Assembly (NCBI GenBank): GCA_949841245.1
Contig: CATKYT010000001.1
Location: 74,906-108,835, forward strand
Direction: 5' to 3'
Origin: an uncultured Eubacteriales bacterium
Lineage (GTDB): Bacteria; Bacillota; Clostridia; Christensenellales; UBA1242
DNA length: 33,930 nt
In this document: piece after piece, positions 25,039-33,800 of the stretch
Position numbering within the stretch: the first letter of the stretch is position 1
Layout: each line of letters starts with the position of its first letter
Made by a program: the position numbers and the translations under genes
The notes under the pieces: generated by a model
Told to the model about the DNA's origin: nothing
What the model saw: the letters and a program-made list of their open reading frames with translations, nothing else
Database searches by the model: none

Positions 25039-25068
25039 TTGTTTTTTCTTATTTTAATTTGTTATAAT
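25039..25068 (+). promoter_or_regulatory. Promoter of the yqzL-like/recO unit
   Basis: TTGTTT (25039-25044), 18-base spacer, TATAAT (25063-25068), with an extended TGT directly before the -10. A leader of about 40 bases follows, ending in the strong Shine-Dalgarno GGAGGTGA (25106-25113) before ATG 25117. Confidence 0.65.
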
Positions 25069-25116
25069 AGGTATATAAGGACAGGCTCTGGTGCAAACTA
25101 AATTTGGAGGTGAAGT

Positions 25117-25260
25117 ATGTCTAATCAACCAACAGATTTCCGCACAGAATATGAAAGAGCGGCTTATACCATGTTTGCAGAGAGTGGTAATCCTTATTTA
25201 TGGCAATTAGGTGCCAAAGAAAGATATAAATGTAATAAAGAAATCGAAAGAGAAAGGTAG
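25117..25260 (+). CDS. YqzL-like small protein upstream of recO
   Basis: A 47-residue ORF with an excellent ribosome-binding site (GGAGGTGA, four bases before ATG) and its own promoter, so it is very probably translated. The core YTMFAESGNPYLWQL resembles the YqzL pattern (Trp/aromatic-xx-Phe-xx-[ST]-Gly-x-x-x-x-Tyr/Leu) of the short protein encoded just before recO in Bacillus and many Clostridia. The tail is basic and charged (KERYKCNKEIERER). The stop TAG is two bases before the recO ATG, giving a two-gene unit with probable translational coupling. Function of the YqzL family is unknown. The gene call is firm, the family call moderate: this protein is longer than typical YqzL. Confidence 0.75.
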   Translation: MSNQPTDFRTEYERAAYTMFAESGNPYLWQLGAKERYKCNKEIERER

Positions 25261-25262
25261 AT

Positions 25263-25985
25263 ATGTCTAAAAAGATTCAAGCAATTGTCATTAAATCAAG
25301 TGATAAGAAAGAGAAGGATAAAAGCGTTCTTCTCTTTTCTGTTGATGAAGGCAAAATTTGGGCAACATTAAAGGGTGTAAAAAGCCCAAAAGCAAAGATG
25401 AAACTTGCTTGCAATCCTTTTTGTTTTGGAGAATTTCTTTTAGAAGATGGACATGCAGGTCAAATTGTTACCAATTTTGAAGTGATTGAAACTTTTCATG
25501 AAATAAGTGAAGATATTGATAAATTTTTTGAAGGTTCTGCAATTTTGGAAATTTTAAACAGTTTGGAATTTACGCAAGAACTTCCACAAGTTTTTATTTT
25601 GGCATTAAAAACTTTAAAAAACATTTGTTTTTCTAAGACAAAAAGAATTTATGCCCTTAACAAGTTTTTGTTGGAACTTTTTAAAATTTGCGGAGTTGGG
25701 CTTGTTCCAGAAAAGTGTGCTGTTTGTGGGAACAAATCATTTGACAGATTTTACATAAACTTTTTAGATGGTACATTGGAATGTCTTGCTTGCAAGAGCC
25801 TGATTTCCATGGAACTTTCCAAAACAACTTATTCAGCATTAAAAATTTTAAATGGCACAGAAATGGAAAAAATTTCCACTTTAAAGTTGGCTGGCAACAG
25901 TGAAGTGGAACTTTTAAAGGTGCTTGTTAAAAACTTTGAAAACAGGTTTGACAAAAAACTGAAACTAATGGGAATTTTGTCATAA
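25263..25985 (+). CDS. recO: DNA repair protein RecO
   Basis: Recombination mediator that, with RecF and RecR, helps load RecA on SSB-coated single-stranded DNA and anneals strands. The 240-residue protein has the N-terminal OB-fold (IQAIVIKSSDKKEKDKSVLLFS, then KGVKSPKAK), a helical middle, and a zinc-finger module with CAVCG and CLAC at about residues 156-178. Length is typical for Firmicutes. Start ATG directly follows the YqzL-like gene, with GAAAGG as a modest Shine-Dalgarno inside it. The TAA stop overlaps the stop of the minus-strand gene that follows, by six bases. Confidence 0.93.
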   Translation: MSKKIQAIVIKSSDKKEKDKSVLLFSVDEGKIWATLKGVKSPKAKMKLACNPFCFGEFLLEDGHAGQIVTNFEVIETFHEISEDIDKFFEGSAILEILNSLEFTQELPQVFILALKTLKNICFSKTKRIYALNKFLLELFKICGVGLVPEKCAVCGNKSFDRFYINFLDGTLECLACKSLISMELSKTTYSALKILNGTEMEKISTLKLAGNSEVELLKVLVKNFENRFDKKLKLMGILS

Positions 25986-26849
25986 CACATCAATGGAAAT
26001 GTCATCAACTTTTCCATGAGAAATGTTGAACTTGACATAACTTTTTTCGCCATTTGAAATGATGATAAATTCGTTTGTTTCAAGTGGCAAAAACTGTGAT
26101 ATATTGCCAAAAAATTTGCTGAGTTGATTTTCATCAATCTTGCTTTTAAGTTCATCTGACAAAAATTTTAAAGCATAAGAGAAATCTTTGGCTTTAACAC
26201 TTTCCAAAAATTTATAAGATGTCAATTCTTGTTGTTTTGCTTTGTCTTCGGAAAAAACAAAAGTTTGATTTTCAACAACAAGATTTTCGTCAAACTTAAT
26301 TTTCACCGTTTTTTCACGCGACTGACTGTCGTGTTCTTTTTTTGTTATTGTTAAAATGTCTTTTTCCAAAGATAATTCATCGCCAACAATGTGGGTAAGT
26401 TTATCTTTTTTCACTGCATAAACAAACATTTCATTGGGTGCTTGCACACAAGCAAAATCTTTTAATTTAAAAACATGAAAAGTTTTCCAATTCCCACCGT
26501 GTTGATAGGTTACTTTTTTATTTGAAGTTTCAAATGTAACCTTTGTTTCTGAAACACCAACAATGCAGGTTTTTCCTGAAAAATTTAAAGTTTCTCTTTG
26601 TTCGACAAAAACTTGTTTTGCTTCTTCCAAAAAGATAATAGGAGTTTCTTGTTGCATCAAAACAGAAAATCTGGCATTTTCTTTTGGATTTTGTAAGTTG
26701 ATGTAAAAAGGAATTTGGCTGGCATCTTCTGGAAAGATGTAAACCAATTTTTCGTTTTCAAGTTCAAGAGTGTCGTTTGGGGAAAGTTCGCATGTTTCTG
26801 ATTGTGTCTTTACCACACATGTATAACAGGTTTTCATTAAAAATTTCAT
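25980..26849 (-). CDS. Hypothetical protein, beta-rich with NTF2-like-looking C-terminus
   Basis: I do not recognise this 289-residue protein. It has no signal peptide or membrane helix. Residues about 1-190 are predicted by eye to be mostly beta strands of short hydrophobic/charged pattern. Residues about 200-289 (YKFLESVKAKDFSYALKFLS, then a Phe-Phe helix end and strands to ISIDVL) look like the helix-then-sheet layout of NTF2-like or DUF4878-type domains; this is shape only. Four Cys occur in the first 20 residues or so plus two more later. The start ATG at 26849 has no Shine-Dalgarno; a second in-frame ATG is 12 bases on. It is transcribed toward recO and overlaps it tail-to-tail. The real strand is supported by length and by the absence of a competing gene. 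Confidence 0.7.
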   Translation of the reverse strand: MKFLMKTCYTCVVKTQSETCELSPNDTLELENEKLVYIFPEDASQIPFYINLQNPKENARFSVLMQQETPIIFLEEAKQVFVEQRETLNFSGKTCIVGVSETKVTFETSNKKVTYQHGGNWKTFHVFKLKDFACVQAPNEMFVYAVKKDKLTHIVGDELSLEKDILTITKKEHDSQSREKTVKIKFDENLVVENQTFVFSEDKAKQQELTSYKFLESVKAKDFSYALKFLSDELKSKIDENQLSKFFGNISQFLPLETNEFIIISNGEKSYVKFNISHGKVDDISIDVL

Positions 26850-26929
26850 AACATAATTTATGATTGCAATTTACACTTTAACACTTATTGACAAAATTTG
26901 CGGTTAAGTTCGCTTTTGTTGGTTTTAGT

Positions 26930-26946
26930 TTGCCAATTTTTGGCAA
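26930..26946 (+). promoter_or_regulatory. Perfect dyad TTGCCAA-3-TTGGCAA before the RsfA-like gene
   Basis: A 7-bp perfect inverted repeat with a 3-base spacer, ending 11 bases before the Shine-Dalgarno GGAGG (26958-26962) of the next gene. It has no T run after it, so it is more likely an operator or mRNA hairpin than a terminator. The binding protein is unknown; autoregulation by the HTH protein is possible. Confidence 0.45.
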
Positions 26947-26967
26947 TTATTCATGTTGGAGGATGTT

Positions 26968-27714
26968 ATGAATATTTGGAACAATCAAGAAGTAAAAAGT
27001 CTTTTCCAATCTGTGGAAGAATGTAAGAAAAATCAAAAATCGTTAAAGAACGCTTTTGCAACACATGCAAACAGATTTAAAAGAAAACCTAACAGTGTAA
27101 GAAATTATTATTATATGGAAGTGGAAAACTTAAAGCAAGATAAAAAGAGATGTGCTTTGTTGGGAATAAATTTGTCTTTGCATGAAAAAAGCCTTTTTCA
27201 AAACTTTGATAAGTTGGAAGAAGAAAAACTTGTAAGTCAAATTGATACTTTGCAAAAACAGGGGCTTTCTGTTCGTTCGGCATGTTTAAAGTTGAGCAAT
27301 GGAGACTTGACCTTGATGACACGACTGCAAAACAAATATCAAAACATAAAAAGAAAACAGGATTCTGAAAAGAAAGATAACATAATTATGTTTCGCCAAA
27401 ACAGAAAAATTTTGACAGATAATGACATTACCAGTCTTTTTATGGGGCTTGTCAGACTTATTAAAAAAACAGCAATGGAAGATGCCATGGAAAAGGCTCA
27501 ACTTTCTGCCACAAGAAATTTAAAACAAGCACTTTCTGACTTGGAAGACAAAAACAAAAAAATTGAATTATTGGAAAAAAAATTGGAAAACATGAAATAT
27601 GAAAATGAAAAACTTTTAAATTTGCAAAAAGACAAAAATGGTCTTTTGAAAGCACGCCTTTTAAGTGTAAAAAGCAACGGCACAAATTTGGATAAAAAAT
27701 TTAAAAGAAGTTAA
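26968..27714 (+). CDS. RsfA/Myb-like tandem helix-turn-helix protein with coiled coil
   Basis: A 248-residue basic protein. Start ATG 26968 is set by GGAGG (26958-26962) five bases upstream; the in-frame ATG at 26953 lies before the Shine-Dalgarno. Two similar units are visible: residues about 7-50 (KNQKSLKNAFATHANRF then SVRNYYY) and about 83-128 (KQGLSVRSACLKLSNGD then TRLQNKYQ). Each has the three-helix shape seen in SANT/Myb-like DNA-binding repeats of RsfA, the prespore-specific regulator of Bacillus. Residues about 160-225 form a coiled coil with heptads rich in Lys, Glu and Leu, and the tail is very basic. DNA binding and dimerisation are inferred. If the RsfA link is right, a sporulation-lineage organism is suggested. 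Confidence 0.7.
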   Translation: MNIWNNQEVKSLFQSVEECKKNQKSLKNAFATHANRFKRKPNSVRNYYYMEVENLKQDKKRCALLGINLSLHEKSLFQNFDKLEEEKLVSQIDTLQKQGLSVRSACLKLSNGDLTLMTRLQNKYQNIKRKQDSEKKDNIIMFRQNRKILTDNDITSLFMGLVRLIKKTAMEDAMEKAQLSATRNLKQALSDLEDKNKKIELLEKKLENMKYENEKLLNLQKDKNGLLKARLLSVKSNGTNLDKKFKRS

Positions 27715-27719
27715 GTCAT

Positions 27720-27748
27720 TTGATTTATTCTCGATTTTGTGTTAAAAT
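27720..27748 (+). promoter_or_regulatory. Promoter of addB-addA
   Basis: TTGATT (27720-27725), 17-base spacer, TAAAAT (27743-27748), with an extended TGT directly before the -10. The addB ATG begins seven bases after the -10, as at holB, and no Shine-Dalgarno lies between them, so the transcript is probably leaderless. Confidence 0.65.
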
Positions 27749-27754
27749 TTTTAC

Positions 27755-30700
27755 ATGGAAATAAAACTCATTACGGGTGCCACTGCATATGAAGCGGCAA
27801 AAAACACTTTAAAGCAAATTGATGTGTCTGACTTTGACAAACAAAATCTTGTTGTCGTGCCAGACAGTTTTTCCATGCAAGCAGAAAATTTGGTTTTTGA
27901 TTGTTTAAACATCAAAAGCACATTCAATATTGAAGTGGTGGGTATTTCTCGACTTGCCAGCAAGATTATGCGCAATTACAACATTCCTTTTCAAAGAATA
28001 AGTGCTTTGGAAGAAATATTTGCCATATATAAAGTGGTCAAGGAATGCGAAAGTCAGTTTAAATATTTTCGTAAGTGCAGTTTGGAATTTTGTATAAAGA
28101 TTTTGCAAATCATCAAGCAGTTTAAGGCTTGCCAAATAAAACCAGAACAGATTAAAAACACTGGCGATCAATTGTTGGACGATAAAATGTCAGATTTGAA
28201 ATTGGTTTATGAAAGATTTGAAATGCAACTTGGGCAAAAATTGGACTTGTCTAAATTGCTGGAAGTTTTTGTTGAAAATGCCAAAAAAAACATGGATTTG
28301 TCAAAAATTAACTTATTTTTTGTGAATTTTGACAGTTTTTCCACTGAAATTAATGCTTTTATATGTAAACTGGCAGGTTTTGTCAATAAAGTTTACATAG
28401 GTTTTTCCAAGCCAGTAAGTCAGCGAAATGCATATATTTACGAAGATGACATATTGCGTAAGACGGTCAGTTTTGCCAAGCAATATGGGGCGAATATATC
28501 CGTGGAAACAATGTCTACAAATCTTTTAAACCAACATTTGGCAATGGCAGAAAACCTTTTTGGGTTTGATTGTGAAAGTTTTGGCAAAGATGACTTTTTT
28601 GTAAACATCATGGCAAAAAACGCTTTGGATGAAGTGGAATTTGTTGCCAAATACATAAAATATCAAATTGCAAGTGGTGCAAAATTTAAAGAGTTTGCCG
28701 TTGCTGTCGCTGACAAAAAATATTATGACTTGATAAGGTCTGTTTTCAGTCAATATAAAATTACAAATTACAGTGACGATGCAACGACTCTTGCCAAAAC
28801 AATTCTTGGAAGGTTTTTGTTGAAAGCAATGTCCATTGCCAAACTTGGTTTTGGTCAAGACAGTTTGCAATTTCTGGTGAACAGCCCACTTATTTCTGGA
28901 AATGACAAATCAGAAGTTTTGAAAGAAATGTTTTATTTTGATGTTCGTGACGAAGAAGAAATGCTTGAACGTTTTCCTGAATTTGAAAATGTTGTAAAAA
29001 ATATATTAAACATTAAAAATTGCAAGACCACCAAACAATTTGAAAGTGTTTTGTCAGATTTAATTGTTTTGGTGGAAGAAAATTATGAAAAACTTTTGGA
29101 AAGTTTGAATGAAGAAAAGTTTTTCAAACAGCAAAGTGAAAATGCACAAGCCAAAGATTTAATTTTAAAAGTCATAGAAAAACTTTCAAGTCTTGGTGAA
29201 GAAGAACTTATTTCTTTGGAAGATTATGAAAATTTACTTTTATTGTCGTTTGACAGTGTCAAAGTGGAAACAATTCCAAATTATATTGATGCAGTGTTTG
29301 TTGGTGATGCAACAGACAGTTATTTTGAAGATGTAGACAACCTTTTTGTGCTTGGAGCAACAGCGGGGGCTTTACCACGAACTCAAAATGACACAGGTAT
29401 TATTGATGATGAAGACATTAAAAAACTCAAGTTAAACTTTGTGCTTGAACCTGAAATAAAAGTTTTAAACAGACGCCACAGGCTTAAAATTTTTGAGTTG
29501 TTGCAACATGCAAGAAAAAAACTTTTTGTTTCTGTGCCTTTACAAGATGAAAACGGACAAGCAGAAAAAGCAAATTTTGTCAGTGACCTTGAAAAAATGT
29601 TCGGAGAAAATGTCATTCATACAAAGGTTGCCAGAGAAATAAATGCTTTCAATTTGTCAAAAGAAGAACAGATTGAAAGATTGAAATTTTGTTTGGGAAC
29701 TTTTGAAAATGCTTTGCCGACATTGACAAGTTTGGTTTGGCAAAATAAACTTCCGAAAAGTTTGAAACAGCAACTCAGTGATTGGATCGGAAAATCTTTA
29801 CCAATTGATGAAAAACAAGAAAAAATTGCAAATTCTTATAAAGCATTTTTGAAGCATGATGTGGTTTCAGCATCACAACTGGAAACATATTTCAGTTGTC
29901 CTTATAAACACTTTGTCAGATATGGGCTTAAAATAAATCAGCGTGAAAATGTTTTGCCAAACCCAAGGTTGTTTGGTGTTTTTCAACATGCTTTGGCAGA
30001 AAAGTTTGTCACTTTAAATAAAGATAATGTTGCAGATTTTAACGACAAATTAATAGAAAAATTTTTAAGTGAAAATGTTGAAGCTGTGGCAAAAAATGTC
30101 TATGATAAAAAAATTTTAAGCGACAGACAATTTTTGAAATATTTAAAAAATGAAAGTAAAATTATACTTAAAAATATTGTTAAAGAGCAAAAAAACAGCA
30201 ATTTTAAGCCAGTTTTGTGTGAAAAAAAAATTTTTATTCCTTTTCATGGAAAGACAAATTTGGTTGGTTGTGTTGACAGAATTGACATTTTCAAAGATTA
30301 TTTCAGAATTTTGGATTATAAAACTGGTCAAGTTGACGGCATTAAAAAAGATTTATATTACGGCAAAAAACTTCAATTGTTTCTTTATGGAAATGTTATA
30401 AAAGAAAAATTGCAGTTGGATTGTGCTGGGCTTTATTATTTTGATTGCAAAACAAAATATGCAAAGGTAAATCTGAAAGTTAAGTTGCTTAAAGGTTTAA
30501 CATTGAAAGATGATGAAATTGTTTTAAACAGTGACCAAGCACTTAAAGATGAAAATGTCAGAAGTGAAACTCTTGGCATGGTCAGAAAAAAAGACGATAA
30601 AGATGGATTTTCATTTAAATATGGAAATCCTGTTGAAAGTTTTGATGAATTATTTTGTTATGCTTCAAAGATTTCTGCAAAAGCCATTGATGAAATAAAA

Positions 30701-30841
30701 CAAGGTTGCATTGAAGCAAAACCTTTTAAAGATGAATGCAGAAGTTGTCCGTATATGTCTGTTTGTCGCCATGACAAAAACATTTTCAGAGAAATCGGAC
30801 AAGTTAAAGATGAGATTTTTAAAAAGGGGAATGAAAGTTGA
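27755..30841 (+). CDS. addB: AddB subunit of the AddAB helicase-nuclease
   Basis: Subunit of the RecBCD-like complex that resects double-strand breaks for RecA-dependent repair. The 1028 residues have an inactive-helicase fold, then a C-terminal RecB-family nuclease with DRID at about 844 and the catalytic DYKTG (854-858). The Fe-S cluster ligands are Cys715 (in FSCPYKHF), Cys995, Cys998 and Cys1004, with CxxCx5C spacing identical to that of B. subtilis AddB. The N-terminal Walker A of many AddB proteins (GRxGSGK[TS]) is replaced by GATAYEAA, so ATP binding there is probably lost. Shorter than Bacillus AddB (about 1160). It starts an operon with addA, overlapping by four bases (TTGA). Confidence 0.93.
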   Translation: MEIKLITGATAYEAAKNTLKQIDVSDFDKQNLVVVPDSFSMQAENLVFDCLNIKSTFNIEVVGISRLASKIMRNYNIPFQRISALEEIFAIYKVVKECESQFKYFRKCSLEFCIKILQIIKQFKACQIKPEQIKNTGDQLLDDKMSDLKLVYERFEMQLGQKLDLSKLLEVFVENAKKNMDLSKINLFFVNFDSFSTEINAFICKLAGFVNKVYIGFSKPVSQRNAYIYEDDILRKTVSFAKQYGANISVETMSTNLLNQHLAMAENLFGFDCESFGKDDFFVNIMAKNALDEVEFVAKYIKYQIASGAKFKEFAVAVADKKYYDLIRSVFSQYKITNYSDDATTLAKTILGRFLLKAMSIAKLGFGQDSLQFLVNSPLISGNDKSEVLKEMFYFDVRDEEEMLERFPEFENVVKNILNIKNCKTTKQFESVLSDLIVLVEENYEKLLESLNEEKFFKQQSENAQAKDLILKVIEKLSSLGEEELISLEDYENLLLLSFDSVKVETIPNYIDAVFVGDATDSYFEDVDNLFVLGATAGALPRTQNDTGIIDDEDIKKLKLNFVLEPEIKVLNRRHRLKIFELLQHARKKLFVSVPLQDENGQAEKANFVSDLEKMFGENVIHTKVAREINAFNLSKEEQIERLKFCLGTFENALPTLTSLVWQNKLPKSLKQQLSDWIGKSLPIDEKQEKIANSYKAFLKHDVVSASQLETYFSCPYKHFVRYGLKINQRENVLPNPRLFGVFQHALAEKFVTLNKDNVADFNDKLIEKFLSENVEAVAKNVYDKKILSDRQFLKYLKNESKIILKNIVKEQKNSNFKPVLCEKKIFIPFHGKTNLVGCVDRIDIFKDYFRILDYKTGQVDGIKKDLYYGKKLQLFLYGNVIKEKLQLDCAGLYYFDCKTKYAKVNLKVKLLKGLTLKDDEIVLNSDQALKDENVRSETLGMVRKKDDKDGFSFKYGNPVESFDELFCYASKISAKAIDEIKQGCIEAKPFKDECRSCPYMSVCRHDKNIFREIGQVKDEIFKKGNES

Positions 30842-33800
30842 ACAACGAAAAGGAAATTGAAGAACAGACAAGAGTTCTGGAAAATGACAAGAAAAGAATG
30901 TTGGTCAGTGCCTCAGCAGGCAGTGGCAAGACTTTTGTCATGATTAAATATATTACAAACCTTGTTTGCAGAAAAAAAGTTCCTGTTGATAAACTTTTGG
31001 TTCTTACTTTTACAAAGGCAGCCGCCACAGAGATGAAAACCCGCTTACAAAAAAGTTTAAAGGCGGAAGAAAAAGATGAATTTATTATTAAGCAACTTGA
31101 TGCGCTTTCCACGGCAAACATTTCTACAATTCATGCTTTTTGTGAAAAGACAATAAAAAAATATGCCAATCTTTTAGATTTGAACGAAAATTTTTCCATT
31201 GCTGATGAAAGCGTTTCCCAAAAAATAAGACAAGATGCGTTTACGCTTGCAATCAATCAATTGCAAAAAGAAAAACCTGAAACTTATGAATTGATATTTG
31301 GTGCCTATAAAAACAATCGTGATAAAGTTCAGTCCATCGTATTTGAAATTGAAAATTTGGTCAATTCCATTTCAGACAAAATTGAATTTTTAAGAAAAAA
31401 CAAAGAAAACTCTGGTGAATATTTTGAATGTGCTTTGCAGTTTTTGCTTTTAAACAAGAAAAAACAGTTTGAAGAAGTTGTTGAAGAAATTAGAAAACTG
31501 CACTTAGATGAATTTGCAGATGAAGTTTTAAAAGCATTTAACCCTGCATTAAACAAACAAGATTTTATTGAATTTGTGTTGCAATTGGAAAACTTTAAAT
31601 TTCCAAGTCTTCCAAAAAAGAAAGATATTGGTGTTGAAGAAGCGGAAACTTTAAAGATTATAAGAAAAAAAGTCACTGATGACATTTCAGATGTTTTGGC
31701 TTTAAATCTTTTATCACAAGAAAATATGCAAGCACAAAAAGATGGGGTTTTGGAAAAGTTGCTGATTGAACTTTTTGAAAGATATGAAGCAGTGGAAACA
31801 AAGTTGAAAAAATCTCAAAATTTATTGGACTTTTATGACCTTGAGAAATATATGCAAATTTTATCTTGCAAAGAAAATTTGTTTTCAAACATCGAATATG
31901 TCTTTGTAGATGAATATCAAGACACAAACAAAATTCAAGAAAGAATTATTAAAAATGTGGCAAAAAACAGCAACTTTGTGGCTGTTGGAGATGTTAAGCA
32001 AGGAATATATGGTTTTCGATTGGCAAGTTCTGAAATATTTTTAAAAGACCAAAAAGATTTTGCAAAAGATGCTGATTCCGCTGTTAACTTTTTGAAATCA
32101 AATTTCAGAAGCAGTTCAAGGGTGCTTGATTTTATAAATGACATTTTTGCAGTTTGCATGACGGAAAAGGTTTGTGGGGTGGATTATAAAAACAGTTCTA
32201 TGCTTCAAAGTAAAGCTCAATATTTGCCAGAGCAAGCAAAACCAATAAACATAGATGTAGTTGCAAAACCAAAATTTGAAATGACTGAATTGGTGGATGT
32301 TTACAGTGTAAAAGAAGCCAAAATGGTTTCAAATGACAAAAATTTGCTTATGCTTCAAACCATAAAAAGCCGAATAAGTGAAGTTTTGGCAACAGAGATC
32401 TACATTGAAAAAGAAAAGGTTTACAGAAAATGCAGTTACAGCGACATTGCAATTTTATCTCGTAAGCGAGATGATTTGTTTAATGAGTTGGAAGATTATC
32501 TTTTAAAAAATGATGTTCCTGTTGTGTCTAAGTCCAGAAATTTTCTTTTGGAAGAAGTTGAAGTGCAAGTTTTGTTAAATTATCTTAAACTGACTTTAAA
32601 TATGGATGACGAAGTTGCATGTTTAAGTGTTTTGCTTTCTGGCATTGGTGGATTTAAACCAGAAACCATTGTGGAAGAAAAATCACAAACTGATTTCACG
32701 CTTTGTGAAACAGTTGAAAATGACAAAAACAAAACATTTGAAAAGTTTAACTCAAATCTGCGTGAATTTCGCCAAAATTTGCTTGTTTTGGGCGCCAAAA
32801 AAGCATTCTTGAATTTGTTTATTGAAACCAATTATCGTGCCTTTATAAACACAAAAACAGGGCAAAGGAAAATCAATTTGTTTATAGACAGATTTTTGTC
32901 AGAAATTGAAAAAAGTGGTTATGAATTTGATGTTGCGGGATTGATTAATTATTTTGAAACAGTGGACATAACTGTCACTGCTGATGCCAACAGTGTGGAA
33001 GATGCTGTTTTGTTGACAACTATTCACAACAGCAAAGGTTTGGAATATCCAATTGTGTTTTTGATTAATTGTGACCAAAGTCTTTCCAAAACAAGACCCA
33101 AGTATGACATACAAATAAACGAAAAATTTGGTTTGGGCGTAAAATTTTATGACATCGAAAACAACAATGAAATTAAAACTGTTAAGATGAAAGCCATTCA
33201 AGAAGACGAGAAACAAAAAGATTTTGTGGAAGAATTGATGATTTTTTATGTGGCGCTTACTCGTGCTAAAAACAGGCTTTATCTGTTTGGTGAGTTTGAT
33301 GAAAGCCATTTTGATAGACACAACATCAAATCATGTGACAGTTATTTTGATTGGATTTTCTTTGCACTGAAAAGTGTTAAAGAAAAGTTTTTGCAAAGTC
33401 AAAAATATGAAGATGAAAATTTGTCAATAGATTATGTTGAAAGCATTTGCGAAATAAATAAAATCATTGAAGAAAAAAATATAGAAGCACAAAAAGATAA
33501 AAATTTGATTAATAATTTGCAAAAATACCTTGATTTTGAATATGTTTTAAATGATAATTCAAATTTCAAATTGAAAGAAACGGTTACAAGTTTAAACAAC
33601 CGATTTAAAGAAGATAAACTTCACATCTTCTCTAATGAAAATTTTTCTTTTGGTGGCAAGTCAGTTGAAACTGGAAATGCTTATCACTTGGCATTGAAAT
33701 ATTTAGATTTTCAGAAAGTTACGAATGCAGAAACATTAAAATTTGAAGCGGAAAAATTGAAAGATGTTGTGAATTTCGAATTGGTGGATTTGGACACACT

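Noticed and set aside
25012..25062. Terminator after the BclA-C-like gene
   Set aside because: Only a 5-bp AACAA/TTGTT stem with a T run is seen, and it overlaps the next promoter's -35; evidence is insufficient.
26888..26893. Perfect TTGACA before the RsfA-like gene
   Set aside because: No acceptable -10 hexamer occurs 15-19 bases downstream on the plus strand, so I do not call a promoter from it.
32899..33321. 140-residue minus-strand ORF opposite addA
   Set aside because: It covers the addA motor motifs (SKGLEYP, VALTRAKNR), which fix the coding strand.
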